Source: Microbulbifer hainanensis
GTDB lineage: Bacteria; Pseudomonadota; Gammaproteobacteria; Pseudomonadales; Cellvibrionaceae
Direction: 5' to 3'
Assembly (NCBI RefSeq): GCF_014904735.1
Contig: NZ_JACZCR010000004.1
Location: forward strand, 1 to 64,000
Length of the DNA: 64,000 bases
Shown here: piece after piece, positions 19,775-28,879 of the stretch
How the letters are laid out: each line of letters begins with the position of its first letter
Position numbering within the stretch: position 1 is the first letter of the stretch
Position numbers and translations under genes: made by a program
The notes under the pieces: generated by a model
Database searches by the model: none
Told to the model about the DNA's origin: nothing
The model's input: only the letters and a program-made list of their open reading frames with translations

Positions 19775-20395
19775 TCAGTCTCCCCAGCGAGGCAGTAGCT
19801 TCTGCTCTATCCCCAACTGGTCGAGTAGCCGCGCCACCACGAAATCCACCAGATCTTCCACCGTCTGCGGCTTCTGGTAAAACCCCGGGCTGGCGGGCAG
19901 GATCATCGCGCCCATGCGGGTCAGCTTGAGCATGTTTTCCAGGTGGATCTCGGAATACGGCGCTTCACGCGGTACCAGAATCAGCTGGCGGCGCTCTTTC
20001 AGCGCGACATCCGCAGCGCGCTCGATCAGGTTATTCGAGGCCCCGCAGGCAATGGCCGACAGGGTGCCGCCGCTGGCCGGGCAGATCACCATACTCGCCG
20101 GCGCCCCGGTGCCGGAAGCCACCGGCGAGAACCAGTCCGTCTTGCTGAACAGCTGCAGCTGCCCTTCCGCCGCGCCGAAGTGGTCGACCAGGAAAGCCTG
20201 CAGCTCCCGGTGGTCTCCCTCCGGCAGCCGGCAATCAGTCTCGGTATCGATAACCACCCGCGCGGCGTCGGACATCAGCAGCCACACGCGGACATCGGCT
20301 GCGAGCAGGCACTGCAGCAGGCGCAGGCCGTACTGTGCGCCGGACGCGCCGGTAATGGCGAGCGTGACGGTTTTACTAAACGCGGATTGGCCCAA
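19775..20395 (-). CDS. ubiX: Flavin prenyltransferase UbiX
   Basis: Makes the prenylated FMN cofactor used by the UbiD decarboxylase in ubiquinone synthesis. The 206-residue protein has the flavin-binding [15 protein letters not shown], the prenyl-site [20 protein letters not shown] and the C-terminal [20 protein letters not shown]. The start is a TTG at 20395: no ATG or GTG precedes the conserved first strand, and the upstream reading frame has no other start. mpl lies 20 bp upstream, a common gammaproteobacterial pairing. Confidence 0.94.
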   Translation of the reverse strand: MGQSAFSKTVTLAITGASGAQYGLRLLQCLLAADVRVWLLMSDAARVVIDTETDCRLPEGDHRELQAFLVDHFGAAEGQLQLFSKTDWFSPVASGTGAPASMVICPASGGTLSAIACGASNNLIERAADVALKERRQLILVPREAPYSEIHLENMLKLTRMGAMILPASPGFYQKPQTVEDLVDFVVARLLDQLGIEQKLLPRWGD

Positions 20396-20415
20396 AGCAG
20401 ATTCCGTATGGTCGG

Positions 20416-21804
20416 TTATGAAGTGCGGCCGTACTTTGCTTCCAGCGCGGCTAATAAGCGCTGGTGAATGCCGCCGAAGCCGCCGTTACTCATGACTACG
20501 ATGTGAGTTCCGGTCTCGGCCAAATTGACCGCGGATTCTACACCTGCAGCGATATTGTCGAAAATCTTTGCCGGCACAGTGGAATGGTGAACTACATCAC
20601 CCAGGGACCAGCCCATGCCCTCCGGCTCATACCAGAGCACCAGATCCGCTCCGGCACAGGCCCGCGCCAGTGTCTCCTGATGAATACCCATACGCATGGT
20701 ATTGGAGCGAGGTTCAATCAGGGCGATGATTTTATCATCACCGACTTTCGCGCGCAGGCCGTTGAGAGTCGATTCGATGGCGGTGGGGTGGTGAGCAAAA
20801 TCGTCGTACACGCGGATGCCGGCCACATCACCCAGACACTCCATGCGCCGCTTGACCCCTTCGAAGCTACCCAGGGCCTGGGCCGACAGCTGCGGGTCCA
20901 CGCCCACATGACGTGCTGCCGCCATCGCGGCGAGGCCATTGCGTACATTGTGCATGCCGGTCAGATCCCAGGCCACGCGGGCCACCTCGGCATCGCGGAA
21001 GTTCACCGCAAACCGGCTGCCGTCCGCGGCGATATCCACCGCACACCAGTCCCCCAGGCGCACCGCGTCCTCGCCATCGATGGCGAAGCGCTGCACCTCG
21101 GTCCAGCAACCCTGATCCAGCACTTCCTCGACCGAATCGTCGGCCGCAGCCACAATCAGGCCATTGCCCGGCACAGTGCGCACCAGATGGTGGAACTGCC
21201 GCTGGATCGCCTTCAGGTCATCGAAGATGTCCGCGTGGTCAAATTCCAGGTTGTTGATAATCAGTGTGCGCGGGCGGTAGTGCACAAACTTGGAGCGCTT
21301 GTCGAAGAAGGCAGTGTCGTACTCGTCGGCCTCGACAACGAAGAAAGGCGTCTCGCCGAGGCGGGCGGATACGCCGAAATTGCTCGGCACCCCGCCGATC
21401 AGGAAGCCCGGCTTCATACCCGCCTGCTCAAGAATCCACGCCAGCATGCTCGACGTCGTGGTCTTGCCGTGGGTTCCGGAAACGGCGAGCACCCAGCGGC
21501 CGCCGAGGAAGTGGTCACACAGCCACTGGGCGCCGGAAGTATACGGCAGGCCCTTTTCCAGCACCGCTTCCACCGCCGGGTTTCCGCGGGACAGCGCGTT
21601 GCCGATGATCACCAGGTCTGGAGCGGGCTCCAGCTGGGCCGGGTCGTAGCCCTCGGTCAACTGGATACCCGCCTGCTGCAACTGGGTACTCATCGGCGGA
21701 TAGACATTGGCATCGCTGCCTGTCACCTGATGGCCCTCGGCCACTGCCAGCTGCGCGAGACTGCCCATAAAGGTCCCGCAGATACCTAGAATATGGATAT
21801 GCAT
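20416..21804 (-). CDS. mpl: UDP-MurNAc:L-Ala-gamma-D-Glu-mDAP ligase (murein recycling)
   Basis: Reattaches the recycled tripeptide to UDP-N-acetylmuramate in peptidoglycan recovery. It is a Mur-ligase family member of 462 residues when started at the ATG at 21804 ([14 protein letters not shown]). The ATP-binding loop is SGTHGKTTT (residues 109-117); the central [19 protein letters not shown] and [12 protein letters not shown] are diagnostic of Mpl. An upstream in-frame start would add a poor 23-residue leader. It is divergent from the phosphofructokinase gene. Confidence 0.96.
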   Translation of the reverse strand: MHIHILGICGTFMGSLAQLAVAEGHQVTGSDANVYPPMSTQLQQAGIQLTEGYDPAQLEPAPDLVIIGNALSRGNPAVEAVLEKGLPYTSGAQWLCDHFLGGRWVLAVSGTHGKTTTSSMLAWILEQAGMKPGFLIGGVPSNFGVSARLGETPFFVVEADEYDTAFFDKRSKFVHYRPRTLIINNLEFDHADIFDDLKAIQRQFHHLVRTVPGNGLIVAAADDSVEEVLDQGCWTEVQRFAIDGEDAVRLGDWCAVDIAADGSRFAVNFRDAEVARVAWDLTGMHNVRNGLAAMAAARHVGVDPQLSAQALGSFEGVKRRMECLGDVAGIRVYDDFAHHPTAIESTLNGLRAKVGDDKIIALIEPRSNTMRMGIHQETLARACAGADLVLWYEPEGMGWSLGDVVHHSTVPAKIFDNIAAGVESAVNLAETGTHIVVMSNGGFGGIHQRLLAALEAKYGRTS

Positions 21805-21991
21805 GGCGAAAAAGTGTACTCCCAGTAATTGCGGCGCAAGCTTATCACGGCATTCAACCCCAGTAATTGCCAATTCCCCCAGAATCTGTGCAATTACTAC
21901 GCAATTCTATTAGACTCCGCCCCCAAATTGGCCGACCTCCACCCCCGTGGGGGGCTAGAACCCTAGACTAAAGGGTCATCGGTCCCGAGAG

Positions 21992-22037
21992 CGCCCCGCC
22001 TTCTGGCGTGCCTTCCCGCACGCCGGCATGCGGGGCG
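21992..22037 (+). promoter_or_regulatory. Two-tier hairpin in the phosphofructokinase leader
   Basis: CGCCCCGC (21992-21999) pairs perfectly with GCGGGGCG (22030-22037). Inside, GGCGTG (22005-22010) pairs with CACGCC (22019-22024) around an 8-base loop. TCACGATTTTT follows. It lies 62-107 bases before the phosphofructokinase ATG. It may be an attenuator or structured leader; no known riboswitch class is recognised. The remainder of the 294-bp gap to mpl shows no other clear element. Confidence 0.55.
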
Positions 22038-22098
22038 TCACGATTTTTGCAGGGTGAAATTCCCGCAGACGCATTAGAAGATGACGAATAGGAAGACC

Positions 22099-23361
22099 AT
22101 GTCAAAGAAGAATGCCTTTTACGCCCAATCCGGCGGCGTGACCGCGGTGATCAATGCTTCCGCCTGCGGGGTAATCGAAACCGCCCGCGAGCACCACGAC
22201 AAGATCGGCACCGTTTACGCCGGGCAGAACGGCATCCTCGGGGCCCTGCACGAGGAACTGATCGATGTGAGCGAGGAAAGTGCGGAGACCATCGCCGCGC
22301 TACGCTACACCCCTTCCGGCGCCTTCGGTTCCTGTCGCTACAAGCTCAAGAGTCTGGAACAGAACCGCGCTGAGTACGAGCGCCTGATCGAGGTGTTCAA
22401 GGCCCACGATATTGGCTACTTCTTCTATAATGGCGGCGGCGACTCCGCCGATACCTGCCTGAAGGTCTCCCAGCTGTCCGAGACGATGGGCTACCCGATC
22501 CAGGCCATCCACATTCCCAAGACCGTCGATAACGACCTGCCGCTGACCGACAACTGCCCCGGCTTCGGTTCCGTGGCCAAATACGTGGCCGTATCCACCA
22601 AGGAAGCGGCGCTGGACGTCGCCTCCATGTGCGCCACTTCCACCAAGGTATTCATTCTCGAGGTGATGGGTCGCCACGCTGGCTGGATCGCCGCCGCCGG
22701 CGCCCTGGCGCAGGAAGAGGACGGCGATGCACCGCACATCATCCTGTTTCCGGAAGTGGCATTCGACAAGGAGAAGTTTCTCGCCAAGGTGCAGAAGACC
22801 GTGGATGAAAAAGGCTACTGCGTAATCGTTGCCTCCGAGGGCACGCAGTATGCAGACGGCACCTTCCTCGCCGACGCCGGCAGCGTCGATGCCTTCGGCC
22901 ACAAGCAGCTGGGCGGCGTGGCGCCGACCCTGGCCAATATGGTCAAAAGCGAACTCGGGCTGAAATACCACTGGGCGCTGGCGGATTACCTGCAGCGTGC
23001 CGCCCGCCATATCGCCTCCGCCACCGACGTGGCCCAGGCCTATGCGGTCGGCCGCGCCGCGGTGGAAATGGCCGTGTCCGGCAAGAACGCGATCATGCCC
23101 ATCATCGTGCGCGATTCCGGTCCCGAATACAGCTGGTCCGTCGGTGAAGCGCCGCTCAGCGAAGTGGCCAATGTGGAAAAGATGATGCCGCAGGAATATA
23201 TCAGCGAAGACGGCTTCGGCATTACCCAGGCCGGCCGCGACTACCTGCTGCCGCTGATTCAGGGCGAGGATTACCCGCCCTACAAGAACGGCGTACCGCA
23301 GCACGCGAAGCTGAAAAAGGTGCTGGTGGAGAAGAAGCTCAAGGAAGGTTTCGAGGTTTAA
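22099..23361 (+). CDS. pfp: Pyrophosphate-type 6-phosphofructokinase
   Basis: Phosphorylates fructose 6-phosphate, most likely with pyrophosphate and reversibly. The protein is 420 residues, longer than ATP-type PfkA. Residues 112-116 read GGGDS, and residues 140-146 read PKTVDND; the lysine there and the aspartate of GGGDS mark PPi rather than ATP use in this family. MGRHAGW (190-196) is the sugar-phosphate loop. The ATG at 22099 has AGGA at the right distance; an ATG 18 bases upstream does not. AAGAAGAA lies just after the start codon. A terminator follows. Confidence 0.9.
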   Translation: MSKKNAFYAQSGGVTAVINASACGVIETAREHHDKIGTVYAGQNGILGALHEELIDVSEESAETIAALRYTPSGAFGSCRYKLKSLEQNRAEYERLIEVFKAHDIGYFFYNGGGDSADTCLKVSQLSETMGYPIQAIHIPKTVDNDLPLTDNCPGFGSVAKYVAVSTKEAALDVASMCATSTKVFILEVMGRHAGWIAAAGALAQEEDGDAPHIILFPEVAFDKEKFLAKVQKTVDEKGYCVIVASEGTQYADGTFLADAGSVDAFGHKQLGGVAPTLANMVKSELGLKYHWALADYLQRAARHIASATDVAQAYAVGRAAVEMAVSGKNAIMPIIVRDSGPEYSWSVGEAPLSEVANVEKMMPQEYISEDGFGITQAGRDYLLPLIQGEDYPPYKNGVPQHAKLKKVLVEKKLKEGFEV

Positions 23362-23382
23362 CCGCGACCGGCCTCCATCTAT

Positions 23383-23421
23383 AAAAAAGCCCCCGCCTCT
23401 CATAGAAGCGGGGGCTTTTTT
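23383..23421 (+). terminator. Rho-independent terminator after phosphofructokinase
   Basis: GCCCCCGC pairs with GCGGGGGC, flanked by A6 and T6, around an 11-base loop and 21 bases past the stop. The symmetrical A and T runs could also stop the RpiB-like gene on the other strand. Confidence 0.92.
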
Positions 23422-23515
23422 GTTAGGGCCCCTATCGGAATGGACTTGCGTGCAACTTGCGCGCTCGGATCTGGGCACACCGCGTTGTCCCGCCGGCCGG
23501 AGCATTTCCGCCCAT

Positions 23516-24154
23516 CTAGAAATCGAGTACGCCGCGCACAAAATCGGCCAATTCCTGATCCTGGCAGTTTTCAAAAAAGCACGCCTGGAAGCGCTCCCCG
23601 GTCACCGCGGTTTTGACCAATTCCGGATCGATGGCCTTGAGGCCCTCCAGGTAGCGTTTGGAGGTCGCCTCCTTGATGTGATCGAGAATGCCGGCATTAC
23701 GCACCTGGGACTCCTTGCGCTCCGGCGGATAGCCCTGGCCCTTGACGCCGGTAAAGGCCTTTTCAAACATGTAGCGGATATTGAGTTCCGCCCCCCAGCC
23801 AAATCCCTTGGCGAAGGGAATGGACAGTGCATTACCGTTGTTGATCTGGGCAAACAGGAAGGCATCCGCGGGATCGATGCAGTAGCCGCAGGTCACACCC
23901 GGATAGGCATTGAGGGACATCAGCGCACCCTGCCCCGTGCCACAGCCACTGACCACAAAATCCACCGCTTTCGAGTTCAGCAGCAGGCTGCCCATGATGC
24001 CGAGGTGGATATAGGTCAGGTAGTGATCGTTATCGTCACACATACCCGTGTTGTACACGGTGTGTCCAAGCTCGCCCGCAACCGCTTCCAGTTCTTTCAG
24101 AACGACGGCGTTCTTCGCGGCCTGGCTGAACTCGTTCATCAATGCAATTTTCAT
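23516..24154 (-). CDS. RpiB/LacA/LacB family sugar-phosphate isomerase
   Basis: Sugar-phosphate isomerase of the RpiB/LacAB fold, 212 residues, longer than ribose-5-phosphate isomerase B (about 150). The catalytic cysteine loop is VSGCGTGQGALMSLN (C71), and the N-terminal MKIALMNEFSQAAKN is the usual first strand. The C-terminal extension (about 150-212) has FFENCQDQELADFVRGV. The ATG at 24154 is preceded by AAAAAGGAG. This longer clade is often found near uronate or unusual sugar catabolism genes, so the substrate may not be ribose 5-phosphate. A strong inverted repeat lies 133 bp upstream. Confidence 0.85.
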   Translation of the reverse strand: MKIALMNEFSQAAKNAVVLKELEAVAGELGHTVYNTGMCDDNDHYLTYIHLGIMGSLLLNSKAVDFVVSGCGTGQGALMSLNAYPGVTCGYCIDPADAFLFAQINNGNALSIPFAKGFGWGAELNIRYMFEKAFTGVKGQGYPPERKESQVRNAGILDHIKEATSKRYLEGLKAIDPELVKTAVTGERFQACFFENCQDQELADFVRGVLDF

Positions 24155-24286
24155 TCGCTCGGTCTCCTTTTTGTATCCGTTCTCTTATCCAGCTGCGGGA
24201 GCAATACCTCGCTTCGATCCCCATGCAGAAAACCTCCGACCATAGAGATCGGAAAAAATAAATCACCCGGATGACGATAATTGAGA

Positions 24287-24313
24287 CCTGACCAAAGATC
24301 AAAATTGGTCAGG
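24287..24313. promoter_or_regulatory. Perfect inverted repeat upstream of the RpiB-like gene
   Basis: CCTGACCAA (24287-24295) and TTGGTCAGG (24305-24313) are perfect 9-bp arms around AGATCAAAA. It lies in the 396-bp gap between the divergent isomerase and AraC genes. The form suits a dimeric repressor operator (GntR-like spacing is possible); no promoter can be assigned with certainty. The rest of the gap is AT-rich without recognisable genes. Confidence 0.55.
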
Positions 24314-24550
24314 CAAAAAAAGCGAAAAACAGCCAAATCCAGCAAAGAAACTTTTAAAATTCACACACCGTGATCACTTTTTGATCGACAAAATGGAAGG
24401 CATGGATGCAACTTTCAAACGGCGGAAGACCAATTCCTCGATCCAGTAATAATTAAAGAGCAGCCCGTGCATCACGTTGCCACCGCAAGCCCGCGGTTTT
24501 TCATCCCGCGACTTTCGATTAATATCAGGCGGACAACATCGGCGGTTTCC

Positions 24551-25735
24551 ATGCAGTTCACACTCCACCTCTCCAGCCTGATCATCCTCTTCAGCGTCGC
24601 TACCGGCCTGCCCCTGTCGCTACTGCTGTGGATGGCGCCCTGGAGCAACCGCGTCGCCAACCAGAACCTGGGCCTGCTGCTGACCGTCAGCTGCGTTATT
24701 TCCGCTGCGCAGATTCCCATCGCCGAACATCTCAGCCAACTGTGGGCATACCACCTGATCTTTTCCCTGCAGCTGTTGCAGGGCCCGCTGCTGTATTTCT
24801 ACACCCGGAGCCTCACACAGCCGCATTGGCGATGGCGACGCACAGATCGGTGGCATCTGTTGCCCGCGCCGGCGATGGCGCTGCTGTGGTACCTGCAAAT
24901 GCCGCTGACACCTGACGACCAACTGAATCTGCCCTGCTTCGGCGGCACTGATTGCGACCCCATCTACCGCGCGCGCTTCGTGCACCGGCTGGCCGCATTT
25001 ATTTCCCTGCTCTGCTACGGCGGCGCTGCACTGCACCTGCTGCGCCCGCACCTGCAGCGCATCAAGGAGGCCTACTCGGCCATCGAAGAAGTGAACCTGC
25101 GCTGGCTCACCCTGTTGATCTACGTCTACCTGATTGCCACCATCAGCGGCATTGCGATAGAAGTTCACGGCATGACCGTGGTCGAGCCAACGCTGACGCC
25201 GGGACAGCTCCAGGCCATGGCACCGCTGTTATTGAGCCTGTTACTGGGCTGGTTCGGGCTACAGCAGCGCAGGATCCAGTTGGCGGATACCGGGGAAATT
25301 GCCGCGCCCGCGGCGGATGGGAAAGCGGACAAAAAATACCAGACGAGCAGCCTGACTGAAGCGCGCGCTGCAACCATCTGGTCTGAATTGCGGCGGGTAA
25401 TGGGGACCGACAAACCCCATCTGGAAGCGGGCCTCAAGATTGCCGATCTGGCGCGCACGTTGAAGGTTCCGGCGCACCACCTCTCGGAGACAATCAACAG
25501 CTGCGCCCGCCAATCGTTTTACGAATTCATCAACCAGCACCGGGTCGACGAAGCCGCGCAATTGCTGGCAGATCCGTCGCTGCGTCACCTGTCGGTCACC
25601 GATATCGGCCTGCAGGCGGGATTCAATTCGAACTCCACCTTCTTCGCCCATTTCAAGAAACGCCTGCAGCAGACCCCGCGCCAATATCGGCAACAGCGGC
25701 AACAGCGGCAAGTTGAAGGATCAGCCGTCAGCTGA
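24551..25735 (+). CDS. Membrane-bound AraC-family regulator
   Basis: Transcription factor of 394 residues with an unusual layout. About seven hydrophobic segments fill residues 1-240 and an AraC DNA-binding domain occupies roughly 285-385 ([20 protein letters not shown], then [20 protein letters not shown]). It is therefore likely to sense a membrane or periplasmic signal directly. The start is the ATG at 24551 (MQFTLHLSS); a farther start at 24467 would add 28 residues. The 3' end overlaps the convergent monooxygenase gene by 15 bp. A Gln/Arg-rich tail ends the protein. Target genes are unknown. Confidence 0.85.
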   Translation: MQFTLHLSSLIILFSVATGLPLSLLLWMAPWSNRVANQNLGLLLTVSCVISAAQIPIAEHLSQLWAYHLIFSLQLLQGPLLYFYTRSLTQPHWRWRRTDRWHLLPAPAMALLWYLQMPLTPDDQLNLPCFGGTDCDPIYRARFVHRLAAFISLLCYGGAALHLLRPHLQRIKEAYSAIEEVNLRWLTLLIYVYLIATISGIAIEVHGMTVVEPTLTPGQLQAMAPLLLSLLLGWFGLQQRRIQLADTGEIAAPAADGKADKKYQTSSLTEARAATIWSELRRVMGTDKPHLEAGLKIADLARTLKVPAHHLSETINSCARQSFYEFINQHRVDEAAQLLADPSLRHLSVTDIGLQAGFNSNSTFFAHFKKRLQQTPRQYRQQRQQRQVEGSAVS

Positions 25736-26734
25736 TTCCCCTACCCGCTCGCGCAGGATGTCTGCAGCGATACGGAAGGATTCCAGGCGCGCGCGGTGGT
25801 CGAATATCGTCCCTGCCACAATCAGCTCGTCCACCTGGGTACGCTCGAGGAATCGATCGATATAATTGGCGACCGTTTCCCGGGAACCTGCGGCGCTGGC
25901 TGACAGAGCCTGTTCAATCTGCGCCCGCTCTACCGGCGATGCAATCGCATCCGGGTTCTCCACCGGCGGTTTCAGGGGCCCGGGAGTGCCCCGGCGCAGG
26001 GCGACAAACTGCTGCTCGAGAGAAGTCATCAGGTAGCGCCCCCTCTCGTCCGACTCGGCGGCAAAGACATTGATACCCGCCGCGGCATAGGGCGCATCGA
26101 GATATTGGGAGGGGGTAAAACGCTCCCGGTAAACCTGTAGCGCCCGATCGAGCATGGCCGGCGCGAAGTGCGAGGCGAAGGCAAACGGCAACCCCATTGC
26201 GCCCGCCAGCTGTGCGCTGAAAAGACTCGAACCCAGCAACCACACCGGCACCCGCGACCCGACACCGGGTACCGCGCGGACGCGCTGCCCCGGTTTTTCC
26301 GGTTCAAAATAATGCAGTAACTCCTGCACGTCCTGGGGAAAACGCTCGGCGGCATCGGCAGAGTGATCGCGGCGCAGGGCCATCATGGTATTGCCGTCTG
26401 TCCCCGGCGCGCGCCCCAGTCCCAGATCCACCCGGTCCGGATAGAGCGCCGCCAGGGTGCCGAACTGCTCGGCCACCACCAGCGGCGAGTGGTTGGGCAG
26501 CATCACGCCACCGGCAGCGACGCGAATACGTTGCGTGCCCTCGGCCACAAAGCCCAGCGCCACCGCCGTCGCCGCACTGGCGATACCGGTCATATTGTGG
26601 TGCTCCGCCATCCAGAATCGTTTGTAACCCAACTGTTCCGCGTGCCGCGCCAGATCCCTGGAATTCAGCAGAGCGCCGCGGGCGTCGCTGTCGATGGTGA
26701 TGGGGGAAAGGTCGAGCAGGGAATAAGCGCGCAC
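25721..26734 (-). CDS. Luciferase-like flavin monooxygenase (YhbW type)
   Basis: Bacterial-luciferase-fold, FMN-linked oxidoreductase of the MsnO8/YhbW group, 337 residues. Diagnostic segments are [39 protein letters not shown] and [11 protein letters not shown]. The GTG at 26734 is chosen as start because AAGGAG precedes it by five bases; an in-frame start at 26761 would add nine residues. Substrate is unknown for the whole group. It is convergent with, and overlaps, the AraC gene, and is divergent from the M20 peptidase gene. Confidence 0.9.
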   Translation of the reverse strand: MRAYSLLDLSPITIDSDARGALLNSRDLARHAEQLGYKRFWMAEHHNMTGIASAATAVALGFVAEGTQRIRVAAGGVMLPNHSPLVVAEQFGTLAALYPDRVDLGLGRAPGTDGNTMMALRRDHSADAAERFPQDVQELLHYFEPEKPGQRVRAVPGVGSRVPVWLLGSSLFSAQLAGAMGLPFAFASHFAPAMLDRALQVYRERFTPSQYLDAPYAAAGINVFAAESDERGRYLMTSLEQQFVALRRGTPGPLKPPVENPDAIASPVERAQIEQALSASAAGSRETVANYIDRFLERTQVDELIVAGTIFDHRARLESFRIAADILRERVGESADG

Positions 26735-26923
26735 AACAACTCCTTGGACGAAAACAATCAAACGGGCCAGTGCAGACGGCAGGATAGCCTTTTCAGCTCA
26801 CCCGACGATAGCCGAATCCTGCAAAACTTACCCTTATTTCTCCTCGGCGACAGCTACTCGCCAGTGCCGAGCTTTGCCGCAAGCAGTTCGACAAGCCACT
26901 GATATAAAAAGATTTTTTTGTTC

Positions 26924-26978
26924 GGATTTGTAAATTCGCAATTCCCGCTACTGCGCCCGAATCCGAATTTGCAAATCC
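26924..26978. promoter_or_regulatory. Pair of ATTTGYAAAT palindromes
   Basis: GGATTTGTAAATTCG (26924-26938) and CGAATTTGCAAATCC (26964-26978) are inverted copies differing at one base, and each core is itself nearly palindromic. Centres are 40 bp apart. They lie in the 461-bp gap between the divergent monooxygenase and M20 peptidase genes, which otherwise shows no gene. They suit operators for a dimeric regulator; a stable hairpin is also possible. Confidence 0.5.
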
Positions 26979-27195
26979 GGAGGCAGCCACGACGGGCCCG
27001 CGCTATAACCACTCCCGCGGCGCCGCGCGAGGCCGGAACTCCGAGAATAACAGTCCGTCTGGAGCCCCCTATGAAGTCACCCCATTTCCTGACCTCAAGC
27101 TCTCGCTGCCATGGTGGCCGGCAGAGCGAGGGCGGCATCTGGACAGGCGCGCCCGCGGCGCACAAACTCCGCAAGCGTTGATAAGAGAGATAAAC

Positions 27196-28671
27196 ATGAA
27201 AAAAATCCTGATCGGGCTGGGCGCAGTACTGCTGTTACTCGCCGCCGTCGTCCTCGTTCGCACTGTACGTTACACCGCGCCAGCGCCCACCGCGGAAAAA
27301 ACTCAGGTCGCCGATGTCGATGCGGGGCAAATAGCCGAGCACCTTTCCGCCGCCATCCGCTTCCAGACGGTGTCAGCCCAGCTGGAGCAGAAAGACACCC
27401 AGGAACAGTTCGAGGCGTTTATCGCCTGGCTCGCCGACACCTACCCGGAAGTGCATGCAGCCATGGCACCCCAGCGCCTGGGCACTGATCCCGCACACAA
27501 ATACAGCCTACTGTTTACCTGGCCCGGCAAGCGCGACGACCTGCAGCCAATATTACTGTCAGCCCACTACGACGTGGTGCCGGTGATTCCCGGTACCGAA
27601 GACCAATGGCAGCACCCCCCCTACGCCGGCGCCATCGACAAAACCCATATCTGGGGTCGCGGCGCCCTGGACGATAAAAGTGCAGTGATTGCCTTGATGG
27701 AAGCCGCCACACAATTGCTGGCGGAGGGCTTCCAGCCCGAGCGCAATGTCTATCTCAGCCTCACCAACGACGAGGAAGTCGGCGGCAACCACGGCACCGC
27801 CGCGGTGGTGGAAAAACTGGAACAGGACGTCGTACAGCCGGCCTGGACCCTGGACGAGGGCTCCTTCCTGCTGCGCGGTTTTATCCCCGGTATCGACAAT
27901 GCGGTGGCCAGTATCAACGTGGCCGAAAAAGGCTATATGACTGTGGATCTGATTGCCCACGGCAAGGGCGGACACTCGTCGATGCCGCCGCGTCAGACCG
28001 CTGTGGATATCCTCGCCGAAGCCCTGGTCAAGCTGCAGCAGTCGCCCATTCCGGGCGGCCTCGAGGGCGTCAGCGGCGAAATGTTCGATGCGATAGCCCC
28101 GCATATGCCGTTTGGTAAACGCATGCTGTTCGCCAATCGCTGGCTGTTCGGCGGCCTGATCGAAAAAGCCCTGAATAGCAGCGCCAGCACTGCCGCCATG
28201 CTGCACACCACCATCGCGCCCACAATGCTCCACGCCAGCGTCAAGGAGAACGTGCTACCCATTGAAGCGGTGGCGACGATCAATCTGCGCGTGCACCCGC
28301 GCGATACTATCGAAGGAGTGGCTGAATATCTGAAAAAAACCATCGACGACGACCGCGTCGACCTGCTGGTGCGCCAGGGCGACGCGGCTTCGCGCGTATC
28401 GAGCGCCGAAGCTGAAGGCTTCAAAGCCCTCGCCGCCGCGACACGCGCCGTCTATGGCCCGGTCATCGTTGCCCCAGGCCTCACCGTCGCCGCCACTGAC
28501 AGCCACCGCTATGAGACGGTGGCGGACAACAGCTATCGCTTCAACCCGATGATAGTCACCAGTGAAGATACCCACGGCTTCCACGGCACCAACGAGCGAA
28601 TCAGCATTGAGAACATGGTGCATGCGACCAGTTTCTATCGCCAGCTGATCAAAAATGGCAGTGGCGAATAG
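27196..28671 (+). CDS. M20-family peptidase (PM20D1/CPS1 type)
   Basis: Zinc-dependent aminoacylase or carboxypeptidase of the M20 family, 491 residues, anchored by an N-terminal membrane helix (residues 3-24). Metal-binding motifs are LSAHYDVVP, WGRGALDDK and SLTNDEEVGGN; HGKGGHSSMPPRQTA marks the dimerisation domain. The C-terminal region ends with EDTHGFHGTNERI, the last metal ligand. It resembles the PM20D1/carboxypeptidase S branch that acts on N-acyl amino acids. The start at ATG 27196 has GAGAG upstream; the TTG at 27178 is less likely. Confidence 0.9.
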   Translation: MKKILIGLGAVLLLLAAVVLVRTVRYTAPAPTAEKTQVADVDAGQIAEHLSAAIRFQTVSAQLEQKDTQEQFEAFIAWLADTYPEVHAAMAPQRLGTDPAHKYSLLFTWPGKRDDLQPILLSAHYDVVPVIPGTEDQWQHPPYAGAIDKTHIWGRGALDDKSAVIALMEAATQLLAEGFQPERNVYLSLTNDEEVGGNHGTAAVVEKLEQDVVQPAWTLDEGSFLLRGFIPGIDNAVASINVAEKGYMTVDLIAHGKGGHSSMPPRQTAVDILAEALVKLQQSPIPGGLEGVSGEMFDAIAPHMPFGKRMLFANRWLFGGLIEKALNSSASTAAMLHTTIAPTMLHASVKENVLPIEAVATINLRVHPRDTIEGVAEYLKKTIDDDRVDLLVRQGDAASRVSSAEAEGFKALAAATRAVYGPVIVAPGLTVAATDSHRYETVADNSYRFNPMIVTSEDTHGFHGTNERISIENMVHATSFYRQLIKNGSGE

Positions 28672-28786
28672 CGATGCGGCCCATCGCAACCGGGGAAGCG
28701 TCTTTGGACCGGCCTTCGCCCGTCCGCTGCTGCGGGCAGCCACCCGCGCGGGACTGGTTCTGAGCCCCTCCTGGCACTATTCGACA

Positions 28787-28816
28787 GAGCCGAATTGGAT
28801 GCTCTTCATTCGGCTC
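28787..28816. other. Inverted repeat downstream of peroxiredoxin gene
   Basis: GAGCCGAAT (28787-28795) and ATTCGGCTC (28808-28816) form a perfect 9-bp stem with a 12-base loop. It lies between the convergent M20 and peroxiredoxin genes (208-bp gap). No T run follows on either strand, so it is a hairpin of uncertain role, perhaps a mRNA 3' end. Confidence 0.45.
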
Positions 28817-28879
28817 AAGGCTTCATGGAATCCATTCATTCCGAAGATGTTAAGAGCGAGTGCAAACCGGCTGACTTTT

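Noticed and set aside
20464..21789. 441-codon plus-strand frame
   Set aside because: Antisense shadow of mpl.
22300..23574. 424-codon minus-strand frame
   Set aside because: Antisense to the phosphofructokinase gene, crosses its terminator and has no family features.
26854..27174. 106-codon minus-strand frame in the monooxygenase-M20 gap
   Set aside because: It runs across the palindromic sites, lacks a ribosome binding site and resembles no family.
28772..28786. TGGCAC resembling a sigma-54 -24 element
   Set aside because: No GC at the required spacing, and it lies between convergent genes.
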